Origin: Acidovorax sp.
GTDB taxonomy: Bacteria > Pseudomonadota > Gammaproteobacteria > Burkholderiales > Burkholderiaceae_C
Length of the DNA: 64,000 nt
Assembly (NCBI RefSeq): GCF_021287135.1
Contig: NZ_JAJTBB010000048.1
Span: forward strand, 36,071 to 100,070
Direction of reading: 5' to 3'
Positions 17,757 through 26,385 of the stretch are shown here, piece by piece (position 1 is the stretch's first letter; each line of letters starts with the position of its first letter). Below the pieces are notes generated by a model. It saw only the letters and a program-made list of their open reading frames with translations. It ran no database searches and was not told the DNA's origin. A program made the translations under genes and the position numbers.

Positions 17757-18782
17757 TTGCCCTCAATCGCCACCCCCCTCGGAGCCCTGCCCGCGCGCTT
17801 TCGCCGTGAACGCCTGCTGATCGTGGGGTGCGGTGACGTGGGTCAACGCGTGCTGCGCCTCCTGCAATCCGGGCCGGGCGCGGGCCGCCTGCAGGTGCTG
17901 GCGCTGACCTCCAGCGCGCAGCGCAGGCCGCAGCTGCGCGCCCAGGGCGCGCGGCCGCTGGTGGGCAATCTTGACGATGCCAGCACGCTGCGCAGGCTCT
18001 CGGGCGTGGCCACCCGGGTGCTGCATCTGGCGCCACCGCCGGGCGAGGGCGCCGGGGGCAGCGCGTGGTGGCTGGATCCGCGCACCGTGGCGCTGGCGCG
18101 GGCGCTGCGCCTGCGCAGCCTGCCGCTATCGCTGGCGTATGCCTCCACCAGCGGCGTGTACGGCGACTGCCAGGGGGCCTGGGTGCCGGAAACCCGGGCC
18201 GTGGCGCCCGCCACGCCCCGGGCCCAGCGCCGCGTGAATGCCGAGGCCGCCGTGCGGCACCTGGGCCGCGCAGGCGTGCGCGCCAGCGTGCTGCGCATTC
18301 CCGGCATCTATGCGCCCGACCGCGAAGGCGGCACGCCCGAGGCGCGCCTGCGCCGTGGCACGCCCGTGCTGACCGCCGAGGATGACGTGTTCACGAACCA
18401 CATCCACGCGGACGACCTGGCCCGTGCCTGCCTGGCCGCACTGTGGCGCGGCCGGCCGCAGCGGGCGTACAACGTCAGCGACGCCACCGAGCTGAAGATG
18501 GGCGACTATTTCGATCTGGCGGCGGACTTGTACGGGCTGCCCCGGCCGCCCCGGGTGCCGCGCAGCGAGGCGCACCGCCAGCTGTCGCTGATGCTGCTGA
18601 GCTTCATGAGCGAATCACGCCGGCTGGACACCCGGCGGCTGCAGCAGGAGCTGCGCGTGCCCCTGCGCTACCCCACCGTGCGAGAAGGCCTGTCGAGCGC
18701 GGCTCAGCAGGGGGCCTGCCCGCCGTTGGAGCGGCACACGCCACCAGGGCCGGGGAACCGCCCCGGGCCCGTGCGGGGGTAG
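17757..18782 (+). CDS. NAD-dependent epimerase/dehydratase-type (extended SDR) protein
   Basis: A 341-residue Rossmann protein. The dinucleotide motif LLIVGCGDVGQRVLRLL is near the N-terminus and YASTSGVYGD carries the SDR serine/tyrosine region; a later GIYAPDREGG and DDVFTNHIHADDLA match the YeeZ-like SDR group. No ATG precedes the Rossmann motif, so a TTG at 17757 is the most likely start; it lacks a clear ribosome-binding site and is the weak point of the call. It is divergent from the reductase with 51 bases between starts. Its last 79 bases overlap the convergent gene at 18704. Substrate unknown. Confidence 0.82.
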   Translation: MPSIATPLGALPARFRRERLLIVGCGDVGQRVLRLLQSGPGAGRLQVLALTSSAQRRPQLRAQGARPLVGNLDDASTLRRLSGVATRVLHLAPPPGEGAGGSAWWLDPRTVALARALRLRSLPLSLAYASTSGVYGDCQGAWVPETRAVAPATPRAQRRVNAEAAVRHLGRAGVRASVLRIPGIYAPDREGGTPEARLRRGTPVLTAEDDVFTNHIHADDLARACLAALWRGRPQRAYNVSDATELKMGDYFDLAADLYGLPRPPRVPRSEAHRQLSLMLLSFMSESRRLDTRRLQQELRVPLRYPTVREGLSSAAQQGACPPLERHTPPGPGNRPGPVRG

Positions 18783-19438
18783 GTGTTGCCCTGGTTGTCG
18801 GTGCATCGGAAGTCCCCGCATTCGACCAGGCGCGGCGGGGCAGGGCGCGGGCCCGGCGGCGGAAACGCTTCGGGAAACAGCGGCGAACGCCGCGACGGGG
18901 GCACGACCACCACCCGCGGCTGCAGGGCGCGGGCCTTTTCGACCTCGGCATAGCCTTGCGGTCCCAGGCAGTCCAGGTCCATCTGCCGCTGGGCGGCTTC
19001 CAGGCGCTGCTGCTGCTCGTAGGTGGAGCGTGACGAGTCCGCCGCCAGCAAGTCCAGGTTGCGCCGCGACCGGGCGCACTCCGGCGAGCGGGCGTAGTCC
19101 TGGGCTGCGGGCGTGGCTGCGGCACGTGCCCGCTCGGCATCCCGGCGGGCCTGGGCGTCTGCGGCCGCGGTTTCGGCCTGCAGCCGTTCCTGCTTGCGCT
19201 CCAGGGCCTGCGCCGCCAGCTCACGTTCCTGCTGGACTTCTTCGGGCGTCTTGCGGGCTTCCACCTCGTGCGCGGCGGCCCCGGCCGCGCACTGGCCGTC
19301 GGTGTAAGTCACCTTGCCGGTGCGCGCATCGGTGCAGCGCACCACCTGGGCGTGGCCGGCGGCCGGCAGGGCGGCCAGCGTGCAGGCCAGCAGGCCTGCG
19401 GACGCAACAAGCCAGCGGCGTGGCAACGGTGTGCGCAT
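18704..19438 (-). CDS. DUF4124-type envelope protein
   Basis: A 244-residue protein with a cleavable signal peptide (…LAALPAAGHAQ) and then a DUF4124-like module, VVRCTDARTGKVTYTDGQCA, where paired cysteines flank a small beta hairpin. A long charged, helical coiled-coil-like stretch follows (about 60-180), with a Cys-containing C-terminal module (LVECGDFRCTDNQGNTYPR). It is probably periplasmic. The 3' end overlaps the convergent epimerase gene by 79 bases. The adjacent gene at 19469 is on the same strand. Role unknown. Confidence 0.78.
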   Translation of the reverse strand: MRTPLPRRWLVASAGLLACTLAALPAAGHAQVVRCTDARTGKVTYTDGQCAAGAAAHEVEARKTPEEVQQERELAAQALERKQERLQAETAAADAQARRDAERARAAATPAAQDYARSPECARSRRNLDLLAADSSRSTYEQQQRLEAAQRQMDLDCLGPQGYAEVEKARALQPRVVVVPPSRRSPLFPEAFPPPGPRPAPPRLVECGDFRCTDNQGNTYPRTGPGRFPGPGGVCRSNGGQAPC

Positions 19439-19468
19439 CTCCCTCGTCTCCTCCGGCGGCGGGCCGGA

Positions 19469-20002
19469 TCAGGGCTTGTCCGGGCTGTTGGATTGCTGGC
19501 GCGAACGCCAGTCGTAGGGGCTGGGCGTGTAGCTGTCGGGCGCGAGGCGGCCGGGCCGGTTGTCGCGCTGGAACCGGTCCCGCTCGGCCTGCTCGCGCAA
19601 AGCCTGGGCGCGGTCGCGCTGGCGCCGTTCGGCCTCGCGTGCCTCCTGGTCCCGGCGCGCGCGGTCGCGGTCCCGGGCTTCCCGTTCACGCTCGCGTTCC
19701 CGGGCCTGGCGCTCCCGTTCCCGTTCCCAGCGTTCGCGTTCGCGCCAGTCGTTGCGGTTGCGGTCGCGTTCCCAGCGGTCGTCTCCCCGGTCACGTCCGC
19801 CAAAGTAAATGGTGGCCGGCGGCGGGGCGCCGTAGACGGGCGGAGCGGAGTACACCGGGGGAGCGTTGTAGATGTAGCCCGGCTGCTCGTACACCTGGTA
19901 CGGCGCGGGCTCGTAGTAGGCGTCGCCCGGCACGGTGGCGCAACCTGTGACGGCGGTGCCCAGGGCCGCGATGGCGAGAAGGCGGGCGATAAGAGTGTTC
20001 AT
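19469..20002 (-). CDS. Lipoprotein with Arg/Glu-repeat tail
   Basis: A 177-residue predicted lipoprotein. The signal peptide ends in the lipobox LGTAVTGC. It is followed by a Tyr/Pro-rich spacer (YEPAPYQVYEQPGYIYNAPP) and then about 80 residues made almost wholly of R, E, D and Q (ERERWERERERQARERERER), likely one long charged helix. The start MNTLIAR fits the signal peptide; earlier starts do not. The low-complexity part may have expanded by slippage. Probably anchored in the outer membrane; function unknown. Confidence 0.72.
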   Translation of the reverse strand: MNTLIARLLAIAALGTAVTGCATVPGDAYYEPAPYQVYEQPGYIYNAPPVYSAPPVYGAPPPATIYFGGRDRGDDRWERDRNRNDWRERERWERERERQAREREREREARDRDRARRDQEAREAERRQRDRAQALREQAERDRFQRDNRPGRLAPDSYTPSPYDWRSRQQSNSPDKP

Positions 20003-20219
20003 GCGGGTAAGACCTCGGCAGAGCGCGGGCTGTTCCAACCCGTGCGTAAAGCCCGCGAAAAGCACGCCGGCAGGGCGTTACATCTTTCTGGGCAGGCTGG
20101 TCTTCACTGTAGCGCCCCACCGGGCGTTTTGGTTGACCTGCAGGCCGATCGCCGCAGTAGGACAGCGCCCCGCGCGCATGCCGAACCGCCCCGTCTGGGG
20201 GGCGGCCACGCATGCAAAT

Positions 20220-20280
20220 GCTATTAAATTAATAGCTGCTTGCGCTAGATGGATAAGGCCTGGGTGGCATTTGCAGGCCT
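20220..20280. repeat. Dispersed palindromic repeat, family A (copy 4)
   Basis: GCTATTAAATTAATAGCTGCTTGCGCT starts the element, just downstream of the cheV stop codon. The 3' half is degenerate (AGATGGATAAGGCCTGGG). It separates cheV from the unrelated lipoprotein genes. Confidence 0.65.
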
Positions 20281-20295
20281 GATCCAGCGGCCGGC

Positions 20296-21255
20296 TTACT
20301 TGGGCAGCACGCGGCGGATGGTGTCCGCCAGGTCTTCGGCGACAAACTTGGCCACGTAGCCATCGGCGCCCACGCTGCGCACATGGTCCTCGTTGGCCGA
20401 GCCCGACAGGGACGAGTGGATGACCACCGGCAGCCCCTGGAAGCGGGCGTCCTGCTTGATGTTGCGCGTGAGGGTGAAGCCGTCCATCTCGGGCATTTCC
20501 AGGTCGGTCAGCACCATGGCCACGCGGTCGAGCACGGTCTTGCCCTCGGCCTCGGCGCTCTTGGCGATGGCGTTGAGGCGGTCCCAGGCTTCCTTGCCGG
20601 ATTTCACCATCTCGTACGGGGCGTTCAGCACCTTGAGCTCCTGCTCGATCAGCGAGCGGGCCACGAACGAGTCGTCGGCCGCCAGCACGATACAGCCGGG
20701 CTTGAGCTTGAGCTTGGCGCCCACCTTTTCCTCGGTGACTTCGTGGCCGTCCGAGGGGGACACCATCTGCAGGATGGCTTCCACATCCAGCACCTGGGCC
20801 AGCCGCGACTCGTCGGTGTTGCCATCCAGCCGGGCAATGCTGGTGACCAGCTTGCCCTTCGCGCCGCTGGTCTCGGCCGACAGCACCTGCTTCCAGTCCA
20901 GCCGCACGATGTCTTCCACCGATTCCACCGCGAAAGCCTGCGTGGTGCGGGCGTATTCCGTCACCAGCATGATGTTCAGGCCGGTCTGGGGCTTGCAGCC
21001 CACGATGGAGGGCAGGTCCAGCACGGGGATCACCTGCCCGCGCAGGTTGACCACCCCCAGCGAGTGGGGCATGGTGCCCGCGATGGGGGTGATGCTGGGC
21101 ATCGCCACGATCTCGCGGATCTTGAACACGTTGATGCCAAACAGCTCGGACTTGCCCAGGGCGTTGTCCGTACCCAGGCGAAACAGCAGCAGCTCGAACT
21201 TGTTGGTGCTGGTGAGATTGGTCCGCTCGTCGATGTCCTGCTGCACTGCTTTCAT
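20296..21255 (-). CDS. cheV: Chemotaxis coupling protein CheV
   Basis: A 319-residue hybrid of an N-terminal CheW domain (about 15-160; LGVVNLRGQVIPVLDLPSIVG) and a C-terminal receiver domain (about 185-319; VLAADDSFVARS, the phospho-acceptor in VLTDLEMPEMDG, the lysine in ADGYVAKF). It links chemoreceptors to CheA and is tuned by phosphorylation. The start MKAVQQDIDERTNL is where CheV homology begins. It stands alone, apart from any che operon. Confidence 0.95.
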   Translation of the reverse strand: MKAVQQDIDERTNLTSTNKFELLLFRLGTDNALGKSELFGINVFKIREIVAMPSITPIAGTMPHSLGVVNLRGQVIPVLDLPSIVGCKPQTGLNIMLVTEYARTTQAFAVESVEDIVRLDWKQVLSAETSGAKGKLVTSIARLDGNTDESRLAQVLDVEAILQMVSPSDGHEVTEEKVGAKLKLKPGCIVLAADDSFVARSLIEQELKVLNAPYEMVKSGKEAWDRLNAIAKSAEAEGKTVLDRVAMVLTDLEMPEMDGFTLTRNIKQDARFQGLPVVIHSSLSGSANEDHVRSVGADGYVAKFVAEDLADTIRRVLPK

Positions 21256-21423
21256 GGTGAATCCTTCGCGCCTGAAAAAAAGATACGCGTGTTTACAAAT
21301 TTTAGGTTGAGAACGCCGCGGACAGGGGTCTAAATTTTCAGGCAATACCCGAATCCCGCACTGCAACATGCCCGGCGTGGCGAAGTCGTCACAGCCCGGC
21401 TGGGCCGGTTTTGCGGGGTTTCA

Positions 21424-22326
21424 TCAGTCCGTCACGCCCGGCAGCGCGCGCAAATAGCCCTGCAGGGCTGCGATGGCCTGCCGCACCTTGGCGGGCTGTG
21501 CATCCCGCTGCGGCGTCACGGCCCAGATGTCCAGCGTGCCGAAAGACCACTCAGGCAGCAGGCGTACCAGCCGCCCGGCCCGCAGCGCGTCGTGCGAATC
21601 CATGCTGCCCACCAGCGCCAGCCCCAGGCCGGCCTCGCACATCTGCTGGATGGACAGCTGGTTGTTGCTGGCAATGCGCGGCTCCACCCGCAGCGCGCGC
21701 GGCTCGCCAGCGGGGCTGCGCAGGTCGACCAGCAGGCCGCCGCTCTCGCGCGCAAAGCCCAGCCAGCTGTGGGCCAGCAGCGCATCGGGGTCGCGGGGCA
21801 GGCCGTGCGCATCCACCCAGCCCGGCGATGCGCACAGGTACCACTGCATGCCGCCCAGCCGCCGCGCGGCCCAGGTGGAATCCGGGAGCCGCCCGTAGCG
21901 CACGGCCAGGTCGATGCGGGCGTTGATGAGGTCGATGGGCGCATCGTCCACCAGCAGCCGCAGGCGCAGCGCCGGGTGCGCCGCCAGCAGTTCCCCCAGC
22001 GCGGGTGCAATGTGGCGCGCAAAGCCCACGGTGGCGGACAGGCGCAGCTCGCCGCTGGGCGCATCGCGCGAGGCCGCCAGCTCCGCCCGCGCCTGCTCGG
22101 CCGCCGCCCACATCGCGGCGCAGCGCGCGTGGTAGCGCTGGCCCGCCTCGGTGAGCGCCAGCTTGCGGGTGGAGCGGTGCAGCAGCGTCACGCCGCCGTC
22201 GCGCTCCAGCTGGCGCACGTGCTGGCTCACCGCCGAAGTGCTCATGCCCAGGGCGCGCGCGGCGCCGCTCATCGATCCGTGCTGTACCACGGCGGCCAGC
22301 ACGGCCATGCGTTTGAGGTCATCCAT
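21424..22326 (-). CDS. LysR-family transcriptional regulator
   Basis: A 300-residue regulator with an N-terminal winged helix (MDDLKRMAVLAAVVQHGSMS, then SGAARALGMSTSAVSQHVRQLE) and a type 2 periplasmic-binding-like effector domain. It is divergent from the NAD(P)-binding gene at 22440, the classic arrangement for a regulator and its target. The intergenic region has a TGAAG-N5-CTTCA palindrome that could be its binding site. Effector unknown. Confidence 0.93.
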   Translation of the reverse strand: MDDLKRMAVLAAVVQHGSMSGAARALGMSTSAVSQHVRQLERDGGVTLLHRSTRKLALTEAGQRYHARCAAMWAAAEQARAELAASRDAPSGELRLSATVGFARHIAPALGELLAAHPALRLRLLVDDAPIDLINARIDLAVRYGRLPDSTWAARRLGGMQWYLCASPGWVDAHGLPRDPDALLAHSWLGFARESGGLLVDLRSPAGEPRALRVEPRIASNNQLSIQQMCEAGLGLALVGSMDSHDALRAGRLVRLLPEWSFGTLDIWAVTPQRDAQPAKVRQAIAALQGYLRALPGVTD

Positions 22327-22439
22327 GGGGTCGATTGTGAAGCACCACTTCAAAGAAAAGGTGTTTTCAGGCCTCTACCGGGCGGTTTGACAAGCTCCTA
22401 TTCTCACTGCATCGCAACTTCAACCCCAAGGACCTCGGT
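22327..22439. promoter_or_regulatory. LysR / oxidoreductase divergent control region
   Basis: TGAAG (22338-22342) and CTTCA (22348-22352) form a perfect palindrome beside the LysR start, a plausible LysR site. TTGACA at 22387-22392 is a consensus -35 hexamer on the plus strand, though I see no good -10 at the right distance. Confidence 0.4.
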
Positions 22440-23081
22440 ATGAACATCGCCCTGATTGGCGCCACCGGCTTCGTCGGCTCCGCCGTGCTCAACGAACTGC
22501 TGCAACGCGGCCACCGCGTCACGGTGCTGGCCCGCAACCCGGCCAAGCTGGCGCCCCGCGAGGGCCTGACGGTGGTGGCCGCCGACGCACAGGACGCCGC
22601 CCAGGTGGCCCGGGCCGCCGCGGGCCACGACGCGGTGGTCAGCGCTTACAACCCTGGCTGGACGGTGCCGGACATCCACGACCAGTTTCTGAAAGGCACG
22701 CGCGCCATCATCGACGGCAGCAAGGCCGCCGGAGTGCGCCGCTTCCTGATGGTGGGCGGCGCGGGCAGCCTGTTCGTGGCGCCCGGCGTGCAGCTGGTGG
22801 ACACGCCCCAGTTCCCGGCCGAATGGAAGCAAGGGGCGCTCGCCGCCCGCGAGGCGCTGAACTGGATCCGCACCGAGAACGCGCTGGACTGGACCTTCCT
22901 CTCGCCCCCTATCCTGCTGCAGCCTGGCGAGCGCACGGGCCAGTACCGCCTGGGCGACGAAGCACCGCTGATGAACGGCGAACAGCCCGGCAGCATCAGC
23001 GTGGCCGACCTGGCCGTGGCCATCGTGGACGAGCTGGAAACGCCGCGCCACGTGCAAAAGCGCTTCACGGTGGCGAACTGA
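22440..23081 (+). CDS. NAD(P)H-binding (NmrA-like, atypical SDR) protein
   Basis: A 213-residue single Rossmann-fold protein opening with MNIALIGATGFVGSAVLNEL (GATGFVG nucleotide motif) and an arginine, VLARNPAKL, that favours NADP(H). It lacks the classic YxxxK catalytic pair, as is common in atypical SDRs such as BVR-B or NmrA-like proteins. A CGGT-type leader with AAGGACC precedes the ATG. It is probably controlled by the divergent LysR gene. Reaction unknown. Confidence 0.88.
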   Translation: MNIALIGATGFVGSAVLNELLQRGHRVTVLARNPAKLAPREGLTVVAADAQDAAQVARAAAGHDAVVSAYNPGWTVPDIHDQFLKGTRAIIDGSKAAGVRRFLMVGGAGSLFVAPGVQLVDTPQFPAEWKQGALAAREALNWIRTENALDWTFLSPPILLQPGERTGQYRLGDEAPLMNGEQPGSISVADLAVAIVDELETPRHVQKRFTVAN

Positions 23082-23130
23082 GGCATTGCTGCTTCACCGG
23101 AGTCCCCTGCCGCGCGGCGGAGGACTCCTG

Positions 23131-23187
23131 TTTTGATAGCTGCTTGCGCTTGCTGCGCAAGCGCTACAGGCCAAAAAGACCTGAAAT
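23131..23187. repeat. Dispersed palindromic repeat, family A (copy 5)
   Basis: TTTTGATAGCTGCTTGCGCT, then TGCTGCGC, then AAGCGCTACAGGCC. The arms TTGCGCTT and AAGCGC pair. It fills the gap between the convergent NmrA-like gene and dctM and may terminate both. Confidence 0.7.
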
Positions 23188-23192
23188 GCGGG

Positions 23193-24473
23193 TCAGCCGG
23201 TGAACCACCGCATCGGCACCAGCACGATGGACGGGAACAGCACCATCAGGAACATCACCGCAAACTGCGCCACCATGAACGGGATGACGCCCCGCGTCAC
23301 GTCGTCCATGCGCATCTTGCCCACGCCCGCCACCACGTTCAGAACGGTGCCCACGGGCGGGGTGATGAGCCCGATGGCGTTGTTGATGATGAACAGCACG
23401 CCGAAGTAGACCGGGTCGATGCCCGCGGCCTTGACCACCGGCATCAGCACGGGCGTGAGGATGAGGATGGTGGGCGTCATGTCCATGGCCGTGCCCACGG
23501 CCATCACCAGCACCATGATGGCGACGAGCAGCAGCGTGGGGTGTTCCATCAGCGGCTTGAGCAGGGCCACCAGTTGGCGCGGAATGTCCGCCACGGTGAT
23601 GAGCCAGGCACTGACCATGGCGGCCGCCACCAGGAACATGATCACCGCCGTGGTTTTGGCGGCGCTGGTGAACACCTCGGCCAGTTGGCGCCAGTGCAGC
23701 TCGCGGTAAACCACCGTGGCAACGAACAGGGCATAGACGGCGGCCACGGCCGCTGCCTCGGTGGGCGTGAAGACGCCCATCTTCAGGCCCACGATCACGA
23801 TGACCGGCAGGAACAGCGCCCAGGTCGATTCCTTGAGCGCTTGCAGCTTCTCGGCCGTGGAGGCCCTGGGCGGAGGCGTGACGTTTTCGCGCTGGGAGAC
23901 CCAGTACCAGGTGACCGCGATGGACAGCCCCATCAGCAGCCCGGGCACGATGCCCGCCAAAAACAGCTTGCTGATCGACACGTTGGCCGCCACGCCAAAC
24001 ACCACGAAGCCGATGGAGGGCGGGATGACTGGCGCGATGATGCCGGCCGAAGCAATCAGCCCGCCGGCGCGCGCCTTGTCATGCCCGGCCTTCACCATCA
24101 TGGGCAGCAGCAGGGCCGCCAATGCCGCGGTATCGGCGACGGCAGAGCCCGACAGTGCCGCCAGCATGCATGCGGCCAGGATGGCCACGAAGCCCAGCCC
24201 GCCGCGCCGGTGCCCCACCAGCGTGAGTGCGAGCCTGACGATGCGCTGCGACAGCCCGCCCACATTCATGATCTCGCCCGCCAGCATGAAGAAGGGCACG
24301 GCCAGCAGCGGAAAGCTGTCCGCGCCATTGATGACGTTCTGCGCCAGGATCTGGGCATCAAACAGGTCCAGGTGCCACATGAGGGCGACGCCGGACACCA
24401 GCAGCGCGTAGGCAATCGGCACGCCGATGGCCATGGCGGCGAGCAGGGAGCCGAGGAAGATGAAGACGGTCAT
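23193..24473 (-). CDS. dctM: TRAP transporter large permease (DctM)
   Basis: A 426-residue, about 12-segment membrane protein of the TRAP DctM family. The start MTVFIFLGSLLAAMAIGVPI is the family N-terminus; GMIAPVIPPSIGFVVFG-like text (IIAPVIPPSIGFVVFGV) and TPPVGTVLNVVAGVGKM are the two re-entrant hairpin motifs. It uses the sodium gradient to take up a solute captured by DctP. It is the last gene of a minus-strand operon (dctP, dehydratase, FAH protein, dctQ, dctM), 34 bases after dctQ. Confidence 0.95.
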   Translation of the reverse strand: MTVFIFLGSLLAAMAIGVPIAYALLVSGVALMWHLDLFDAQILAQNVINGADSFPLLAVPFFMLAGEIMNVGGLSQRIVRLALTLVGHRRGGLGFVAILAACMLAALSGSAVADTAALAALLLPMMVKAGHDKARAGGLIASAGIIAPVIPPSIGFVVFGVAANVSISKLFLAGIVPGLLMGLSIAVTWYWVSQRENVTPPPRASTAEKLQALKESTWALFLPVIVIVGLKMGVFTPTEAAAVAAVYALFVATVVYRELHWRQLAEVFTSAAKTTAVIMFLVAAAMVSAWLITVADIPRQLVALLKPLMEHPTLLLVAIMVLVMAVGTAMDMTPTILILTPVLMPVVKAAGIDPVYFGVLFIINNAIGLITPPVGTVLNVVAGVGKMRMDDVTRGVIPFMVAQFAVMFLMVLFPSIVLVPMRWFTG

Positions 24474-24507
24474 GGGAGCGCGCTCCAGAGGATTGCGATG
24501 GGTTGCG

Positions 24508-25077
24508 TCATGGGCGGGAGGCCGGAGGTGCAGAGGCCGCGTGCGGCAGCTGGCTGCCCACCGCCGCCAGCTCTTCGGATTCGGAGATCTGCACCAGCGC
24601 GCTGTCCGGCATCTGCCCCGACACGATGCGCCACAGGTCCAGCGCCAGCAGCAGCCCGGCCGCCACCGCAAACACCACGCCGGACGCGTAGAAGAGGGCC
24701 ATGGACGCGCCCGTCACCGGCGCATCCACGTCCCAGTTGATGCGCGTCTGCGCCAGCGCGCCGCTGAACAGCAGCCAGGTGCACCACAGCATCAGTAGGT
24801 AGCTCAGGGCCAGGCAGATGCGCTGGCCCAGCGGCGGCAGGCGCGCGAGCAAAAAGTCCGTGCCCAGGTGGCCCCGCTCGCGCACCGCCACGATGGCGCC
24901 CAGGAAGGTGATCCACACGAACAGCCAGCGCGAGACCTCCTCGCTAATGGCGATGCCCGAGTTGAAGGCATAGCGCAGCACCACATTGCCGAACACCATG
25001 GCCACCATCACGGCCAGCGCCAGGGCGATGAGCAGGTTGATCCAGCGGCAGCCGCGGTCGATGAGGGCATTGAGCAT
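24508..25077 (-). CDS. dctQ: TRAP transporter small permease (DctQ)
   Basis: A 189-residue protein with four membrane helices (VMVAMVFGNVVLRYAFN, then SEEVSRWLFVWITFLGAIVA, two more to about 150). The SEEVSRWLFVWITFLGA stretch is the typical DctQ mark. The C-terminal 35 residues are a soluble tail. It pairs with DctM and lies 26 bases after the FAH-family gene in the same operon. Confidence 0.93.
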   Translation of the reverse strand: MLNALIDRGCRWINLLIALALAVMVAMVFGNVVLRYAFNSGIAISEEVSRWLFVWITFLGAIVAVRERGHLGTDFLLARLPPLGQRICLALSYLLMLWCTWLLFSGALAQTRINWDVDAPVTGASMALFYASGVVFAVAAGLLLALDLWRIVSGQMPDSALVQISESEELAAVGSQLPHAASAPPASRP

Positions 25078-25103
25078 CGTTGTCTCCTGTTTTTCTTTTT
25101 CAC

Positions 25104-26333
25104 TCAGAGTGCGGTGCCCTGCAGCAGCCCGCGCTGCGCCAGGTTGGCCATGAAGGCGCGCAGGCCAAAGCGCCAGGGTGCTGCCGCCTCGCTGTGCGCC
25201 ACGCGGTTGTGCAGCCCGCCCAGCCAGGCGCTCTGGATGGATACCAGGTCGCCCACTTGGTGGGTGAAGCCGCCACCGGGCTGGTCGCGGTCTTCAATGG
25301 GGGCGAACAGTGTGCCCAGGAACAGCATGAACCCATCCGGGTACTGGTGCGCGGCCAGCGTCTGCGCCACCAGGTCGGTGGGGTCGCGGCTGATGCTGGC
25401 CATGGTGTTGATGCCGCGCAGCTCAAAGCCGTCGGCGCCCGCCACGCGCAGGTGCACCGTCTCATTGCGCACCTGCTCCAGCCCGAAGCTGCCGTCGAAC
25501 AGGCGGATGAACGGGCCCAGGGCGCACGAGGCGTTGTTGTCCTTGGCCTTGCCCAGCAGCAGGGCGCTGCGGCCCTCGATGTCGCGCAGGTTCACGTCGT
25601 TGCCCAGCGTGGCGCCCACGATCTGGCCCCGGCTGTTCACGGCCAGCACCACCTCGGGCTCGGGGTTGTTCCAGGCCGAATCGGAGCGGATGCCGATGTC
25701 GTCGCCGCAGCCCACCGAGGCCAGCACCGGCGCCTTGGTGAACACCTCGGCGTCGGGGCCGATGCCCACCTCCAGGTATTGCGACCACAGGCCTTTGTCC
25801 TGCAGCAGCGCCTTCAGGCGCATGGCCTCGGGCGATCCGGGGCGGATGTCCGCCAGGTTCTCGCCGATGAGGCCGATGACCTGGCTGCGCAGGCCCTGCG
25901 CGCGGGTGGCATCGCCGCGCGCCTGTTCCTCGATCACGCGCTCGATCAGGCTGGCCGCAAAGGTCACGCCCGCGGCCTTGACCACCTGCAGGTCGCACGG
26001 GGCCAGCAGCCAGGGGCTCGCAGTGTCGCGCGCGCCGGGCTGGCTGTTGGCCAGCAGGTCTTCCACGCTGCACAGGTACTGGCCGGTGGCTGCACGCGCG
26101 GCCTCGGCGGGCGCCAGTGTGTCGAGCAAGGTGCTCATGGTGGGGTAATGCGCGCTCAGGTCGAACACACCTTCGGGCCGCAGTGCCACCACGGCGGGAC
26201 CAGGGACCGCGCCCTGCGGCGCCCATGCGCGGCCCACCAGCGTGCCCTGCAGGCCGTCGTCGGGGAGTACTTGTAAGGCGGCCTGGGGCGCACGGGCCCT
26301 TTCGGCAACTGCCGCTGCCGTCATGTTGTTCAT
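25104..26333 (-). CDS. FAH-family hydrolyase, probable 2-keto-3-deoxy-pentonate dehydratase
   Basis: A 409-residue fumarylacetoacetate-hydrolase-superfamily protein. The metal-binding core shows WNNPEPEVVLAVNSRGQIVG and ALGNDVNLRDIEGRSALLLG-type text (GATLGNDVNLRDIEGR). Length and context match the 2-keto-3-deoxy-D-xylonate or L-arabinonate dehydratases of the Weimberg route (XylX in Caulobacter), which give alpha-ketoglutarate semialdehyde. It sits directly after a pentonate-type dehydratase and inside a TRAP operon, so that assignment is inferred from context. An acylpyruvase-type function cannot be ruled out. Confidence 0.8.
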   Translation of the reverse strand: MNNMTAAAVAERARAPQAALQVLPDDGLQGTLVGRAWAPQGAVPGPAVVALRPEGVFDLSAHYPTMSTLLDTLAPAEAARAATGQYLCSVEDLLANSQPGARDTASPWLLAPCDLQVVKAAGVTFAASLIERVIEEQARGDATRAQGLRSQVIGLIGENLADIRPGSPEAMRLKALLQDKGLWSQYLEVGIGPDAEVFTKAPVLASVGCGDDIGIRSDSAWNNPEPEVVLAVNSRGQIVGATLGNDVNLRDIEGRSALLLGKAKDNNASCALGPFIRLFDGSFGLEQVRNETVHLRVAGADGFELRGINTMASISRDPTDLVAQTLAAHQYPDGFMLFLGTLFAPIEDRDQPGGGFTHQVGDLVSIQSAWLGGLHNRVAHSEAAAPWRFGLRAFMANLAQRGLLQGTAL

Positions 26334-26385
26334 GGAGAGTCCTTCAGAAAGTCCGGGCAGGCGTCAGTCGCCCGCCCGTTTGTTG

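Noticed and set aside
14766-18782. A 1338-codon plus-strand open frame across the kinase and reductase genes
   Set aside because: It is antisense to two well-supported genes on the minus strand for most of its length; only the last 341 codons (the epimerase) show protein features. High GC content keeps this frame open by chance.
23133-24740. A His/Gln/Asp-rich 535-codon plus-strand frame
   Set aside because: It mirrors the dctM and dctQ genes on the other strand; metal-binding-like composition is an artefact of complementing hydrophobic codons.
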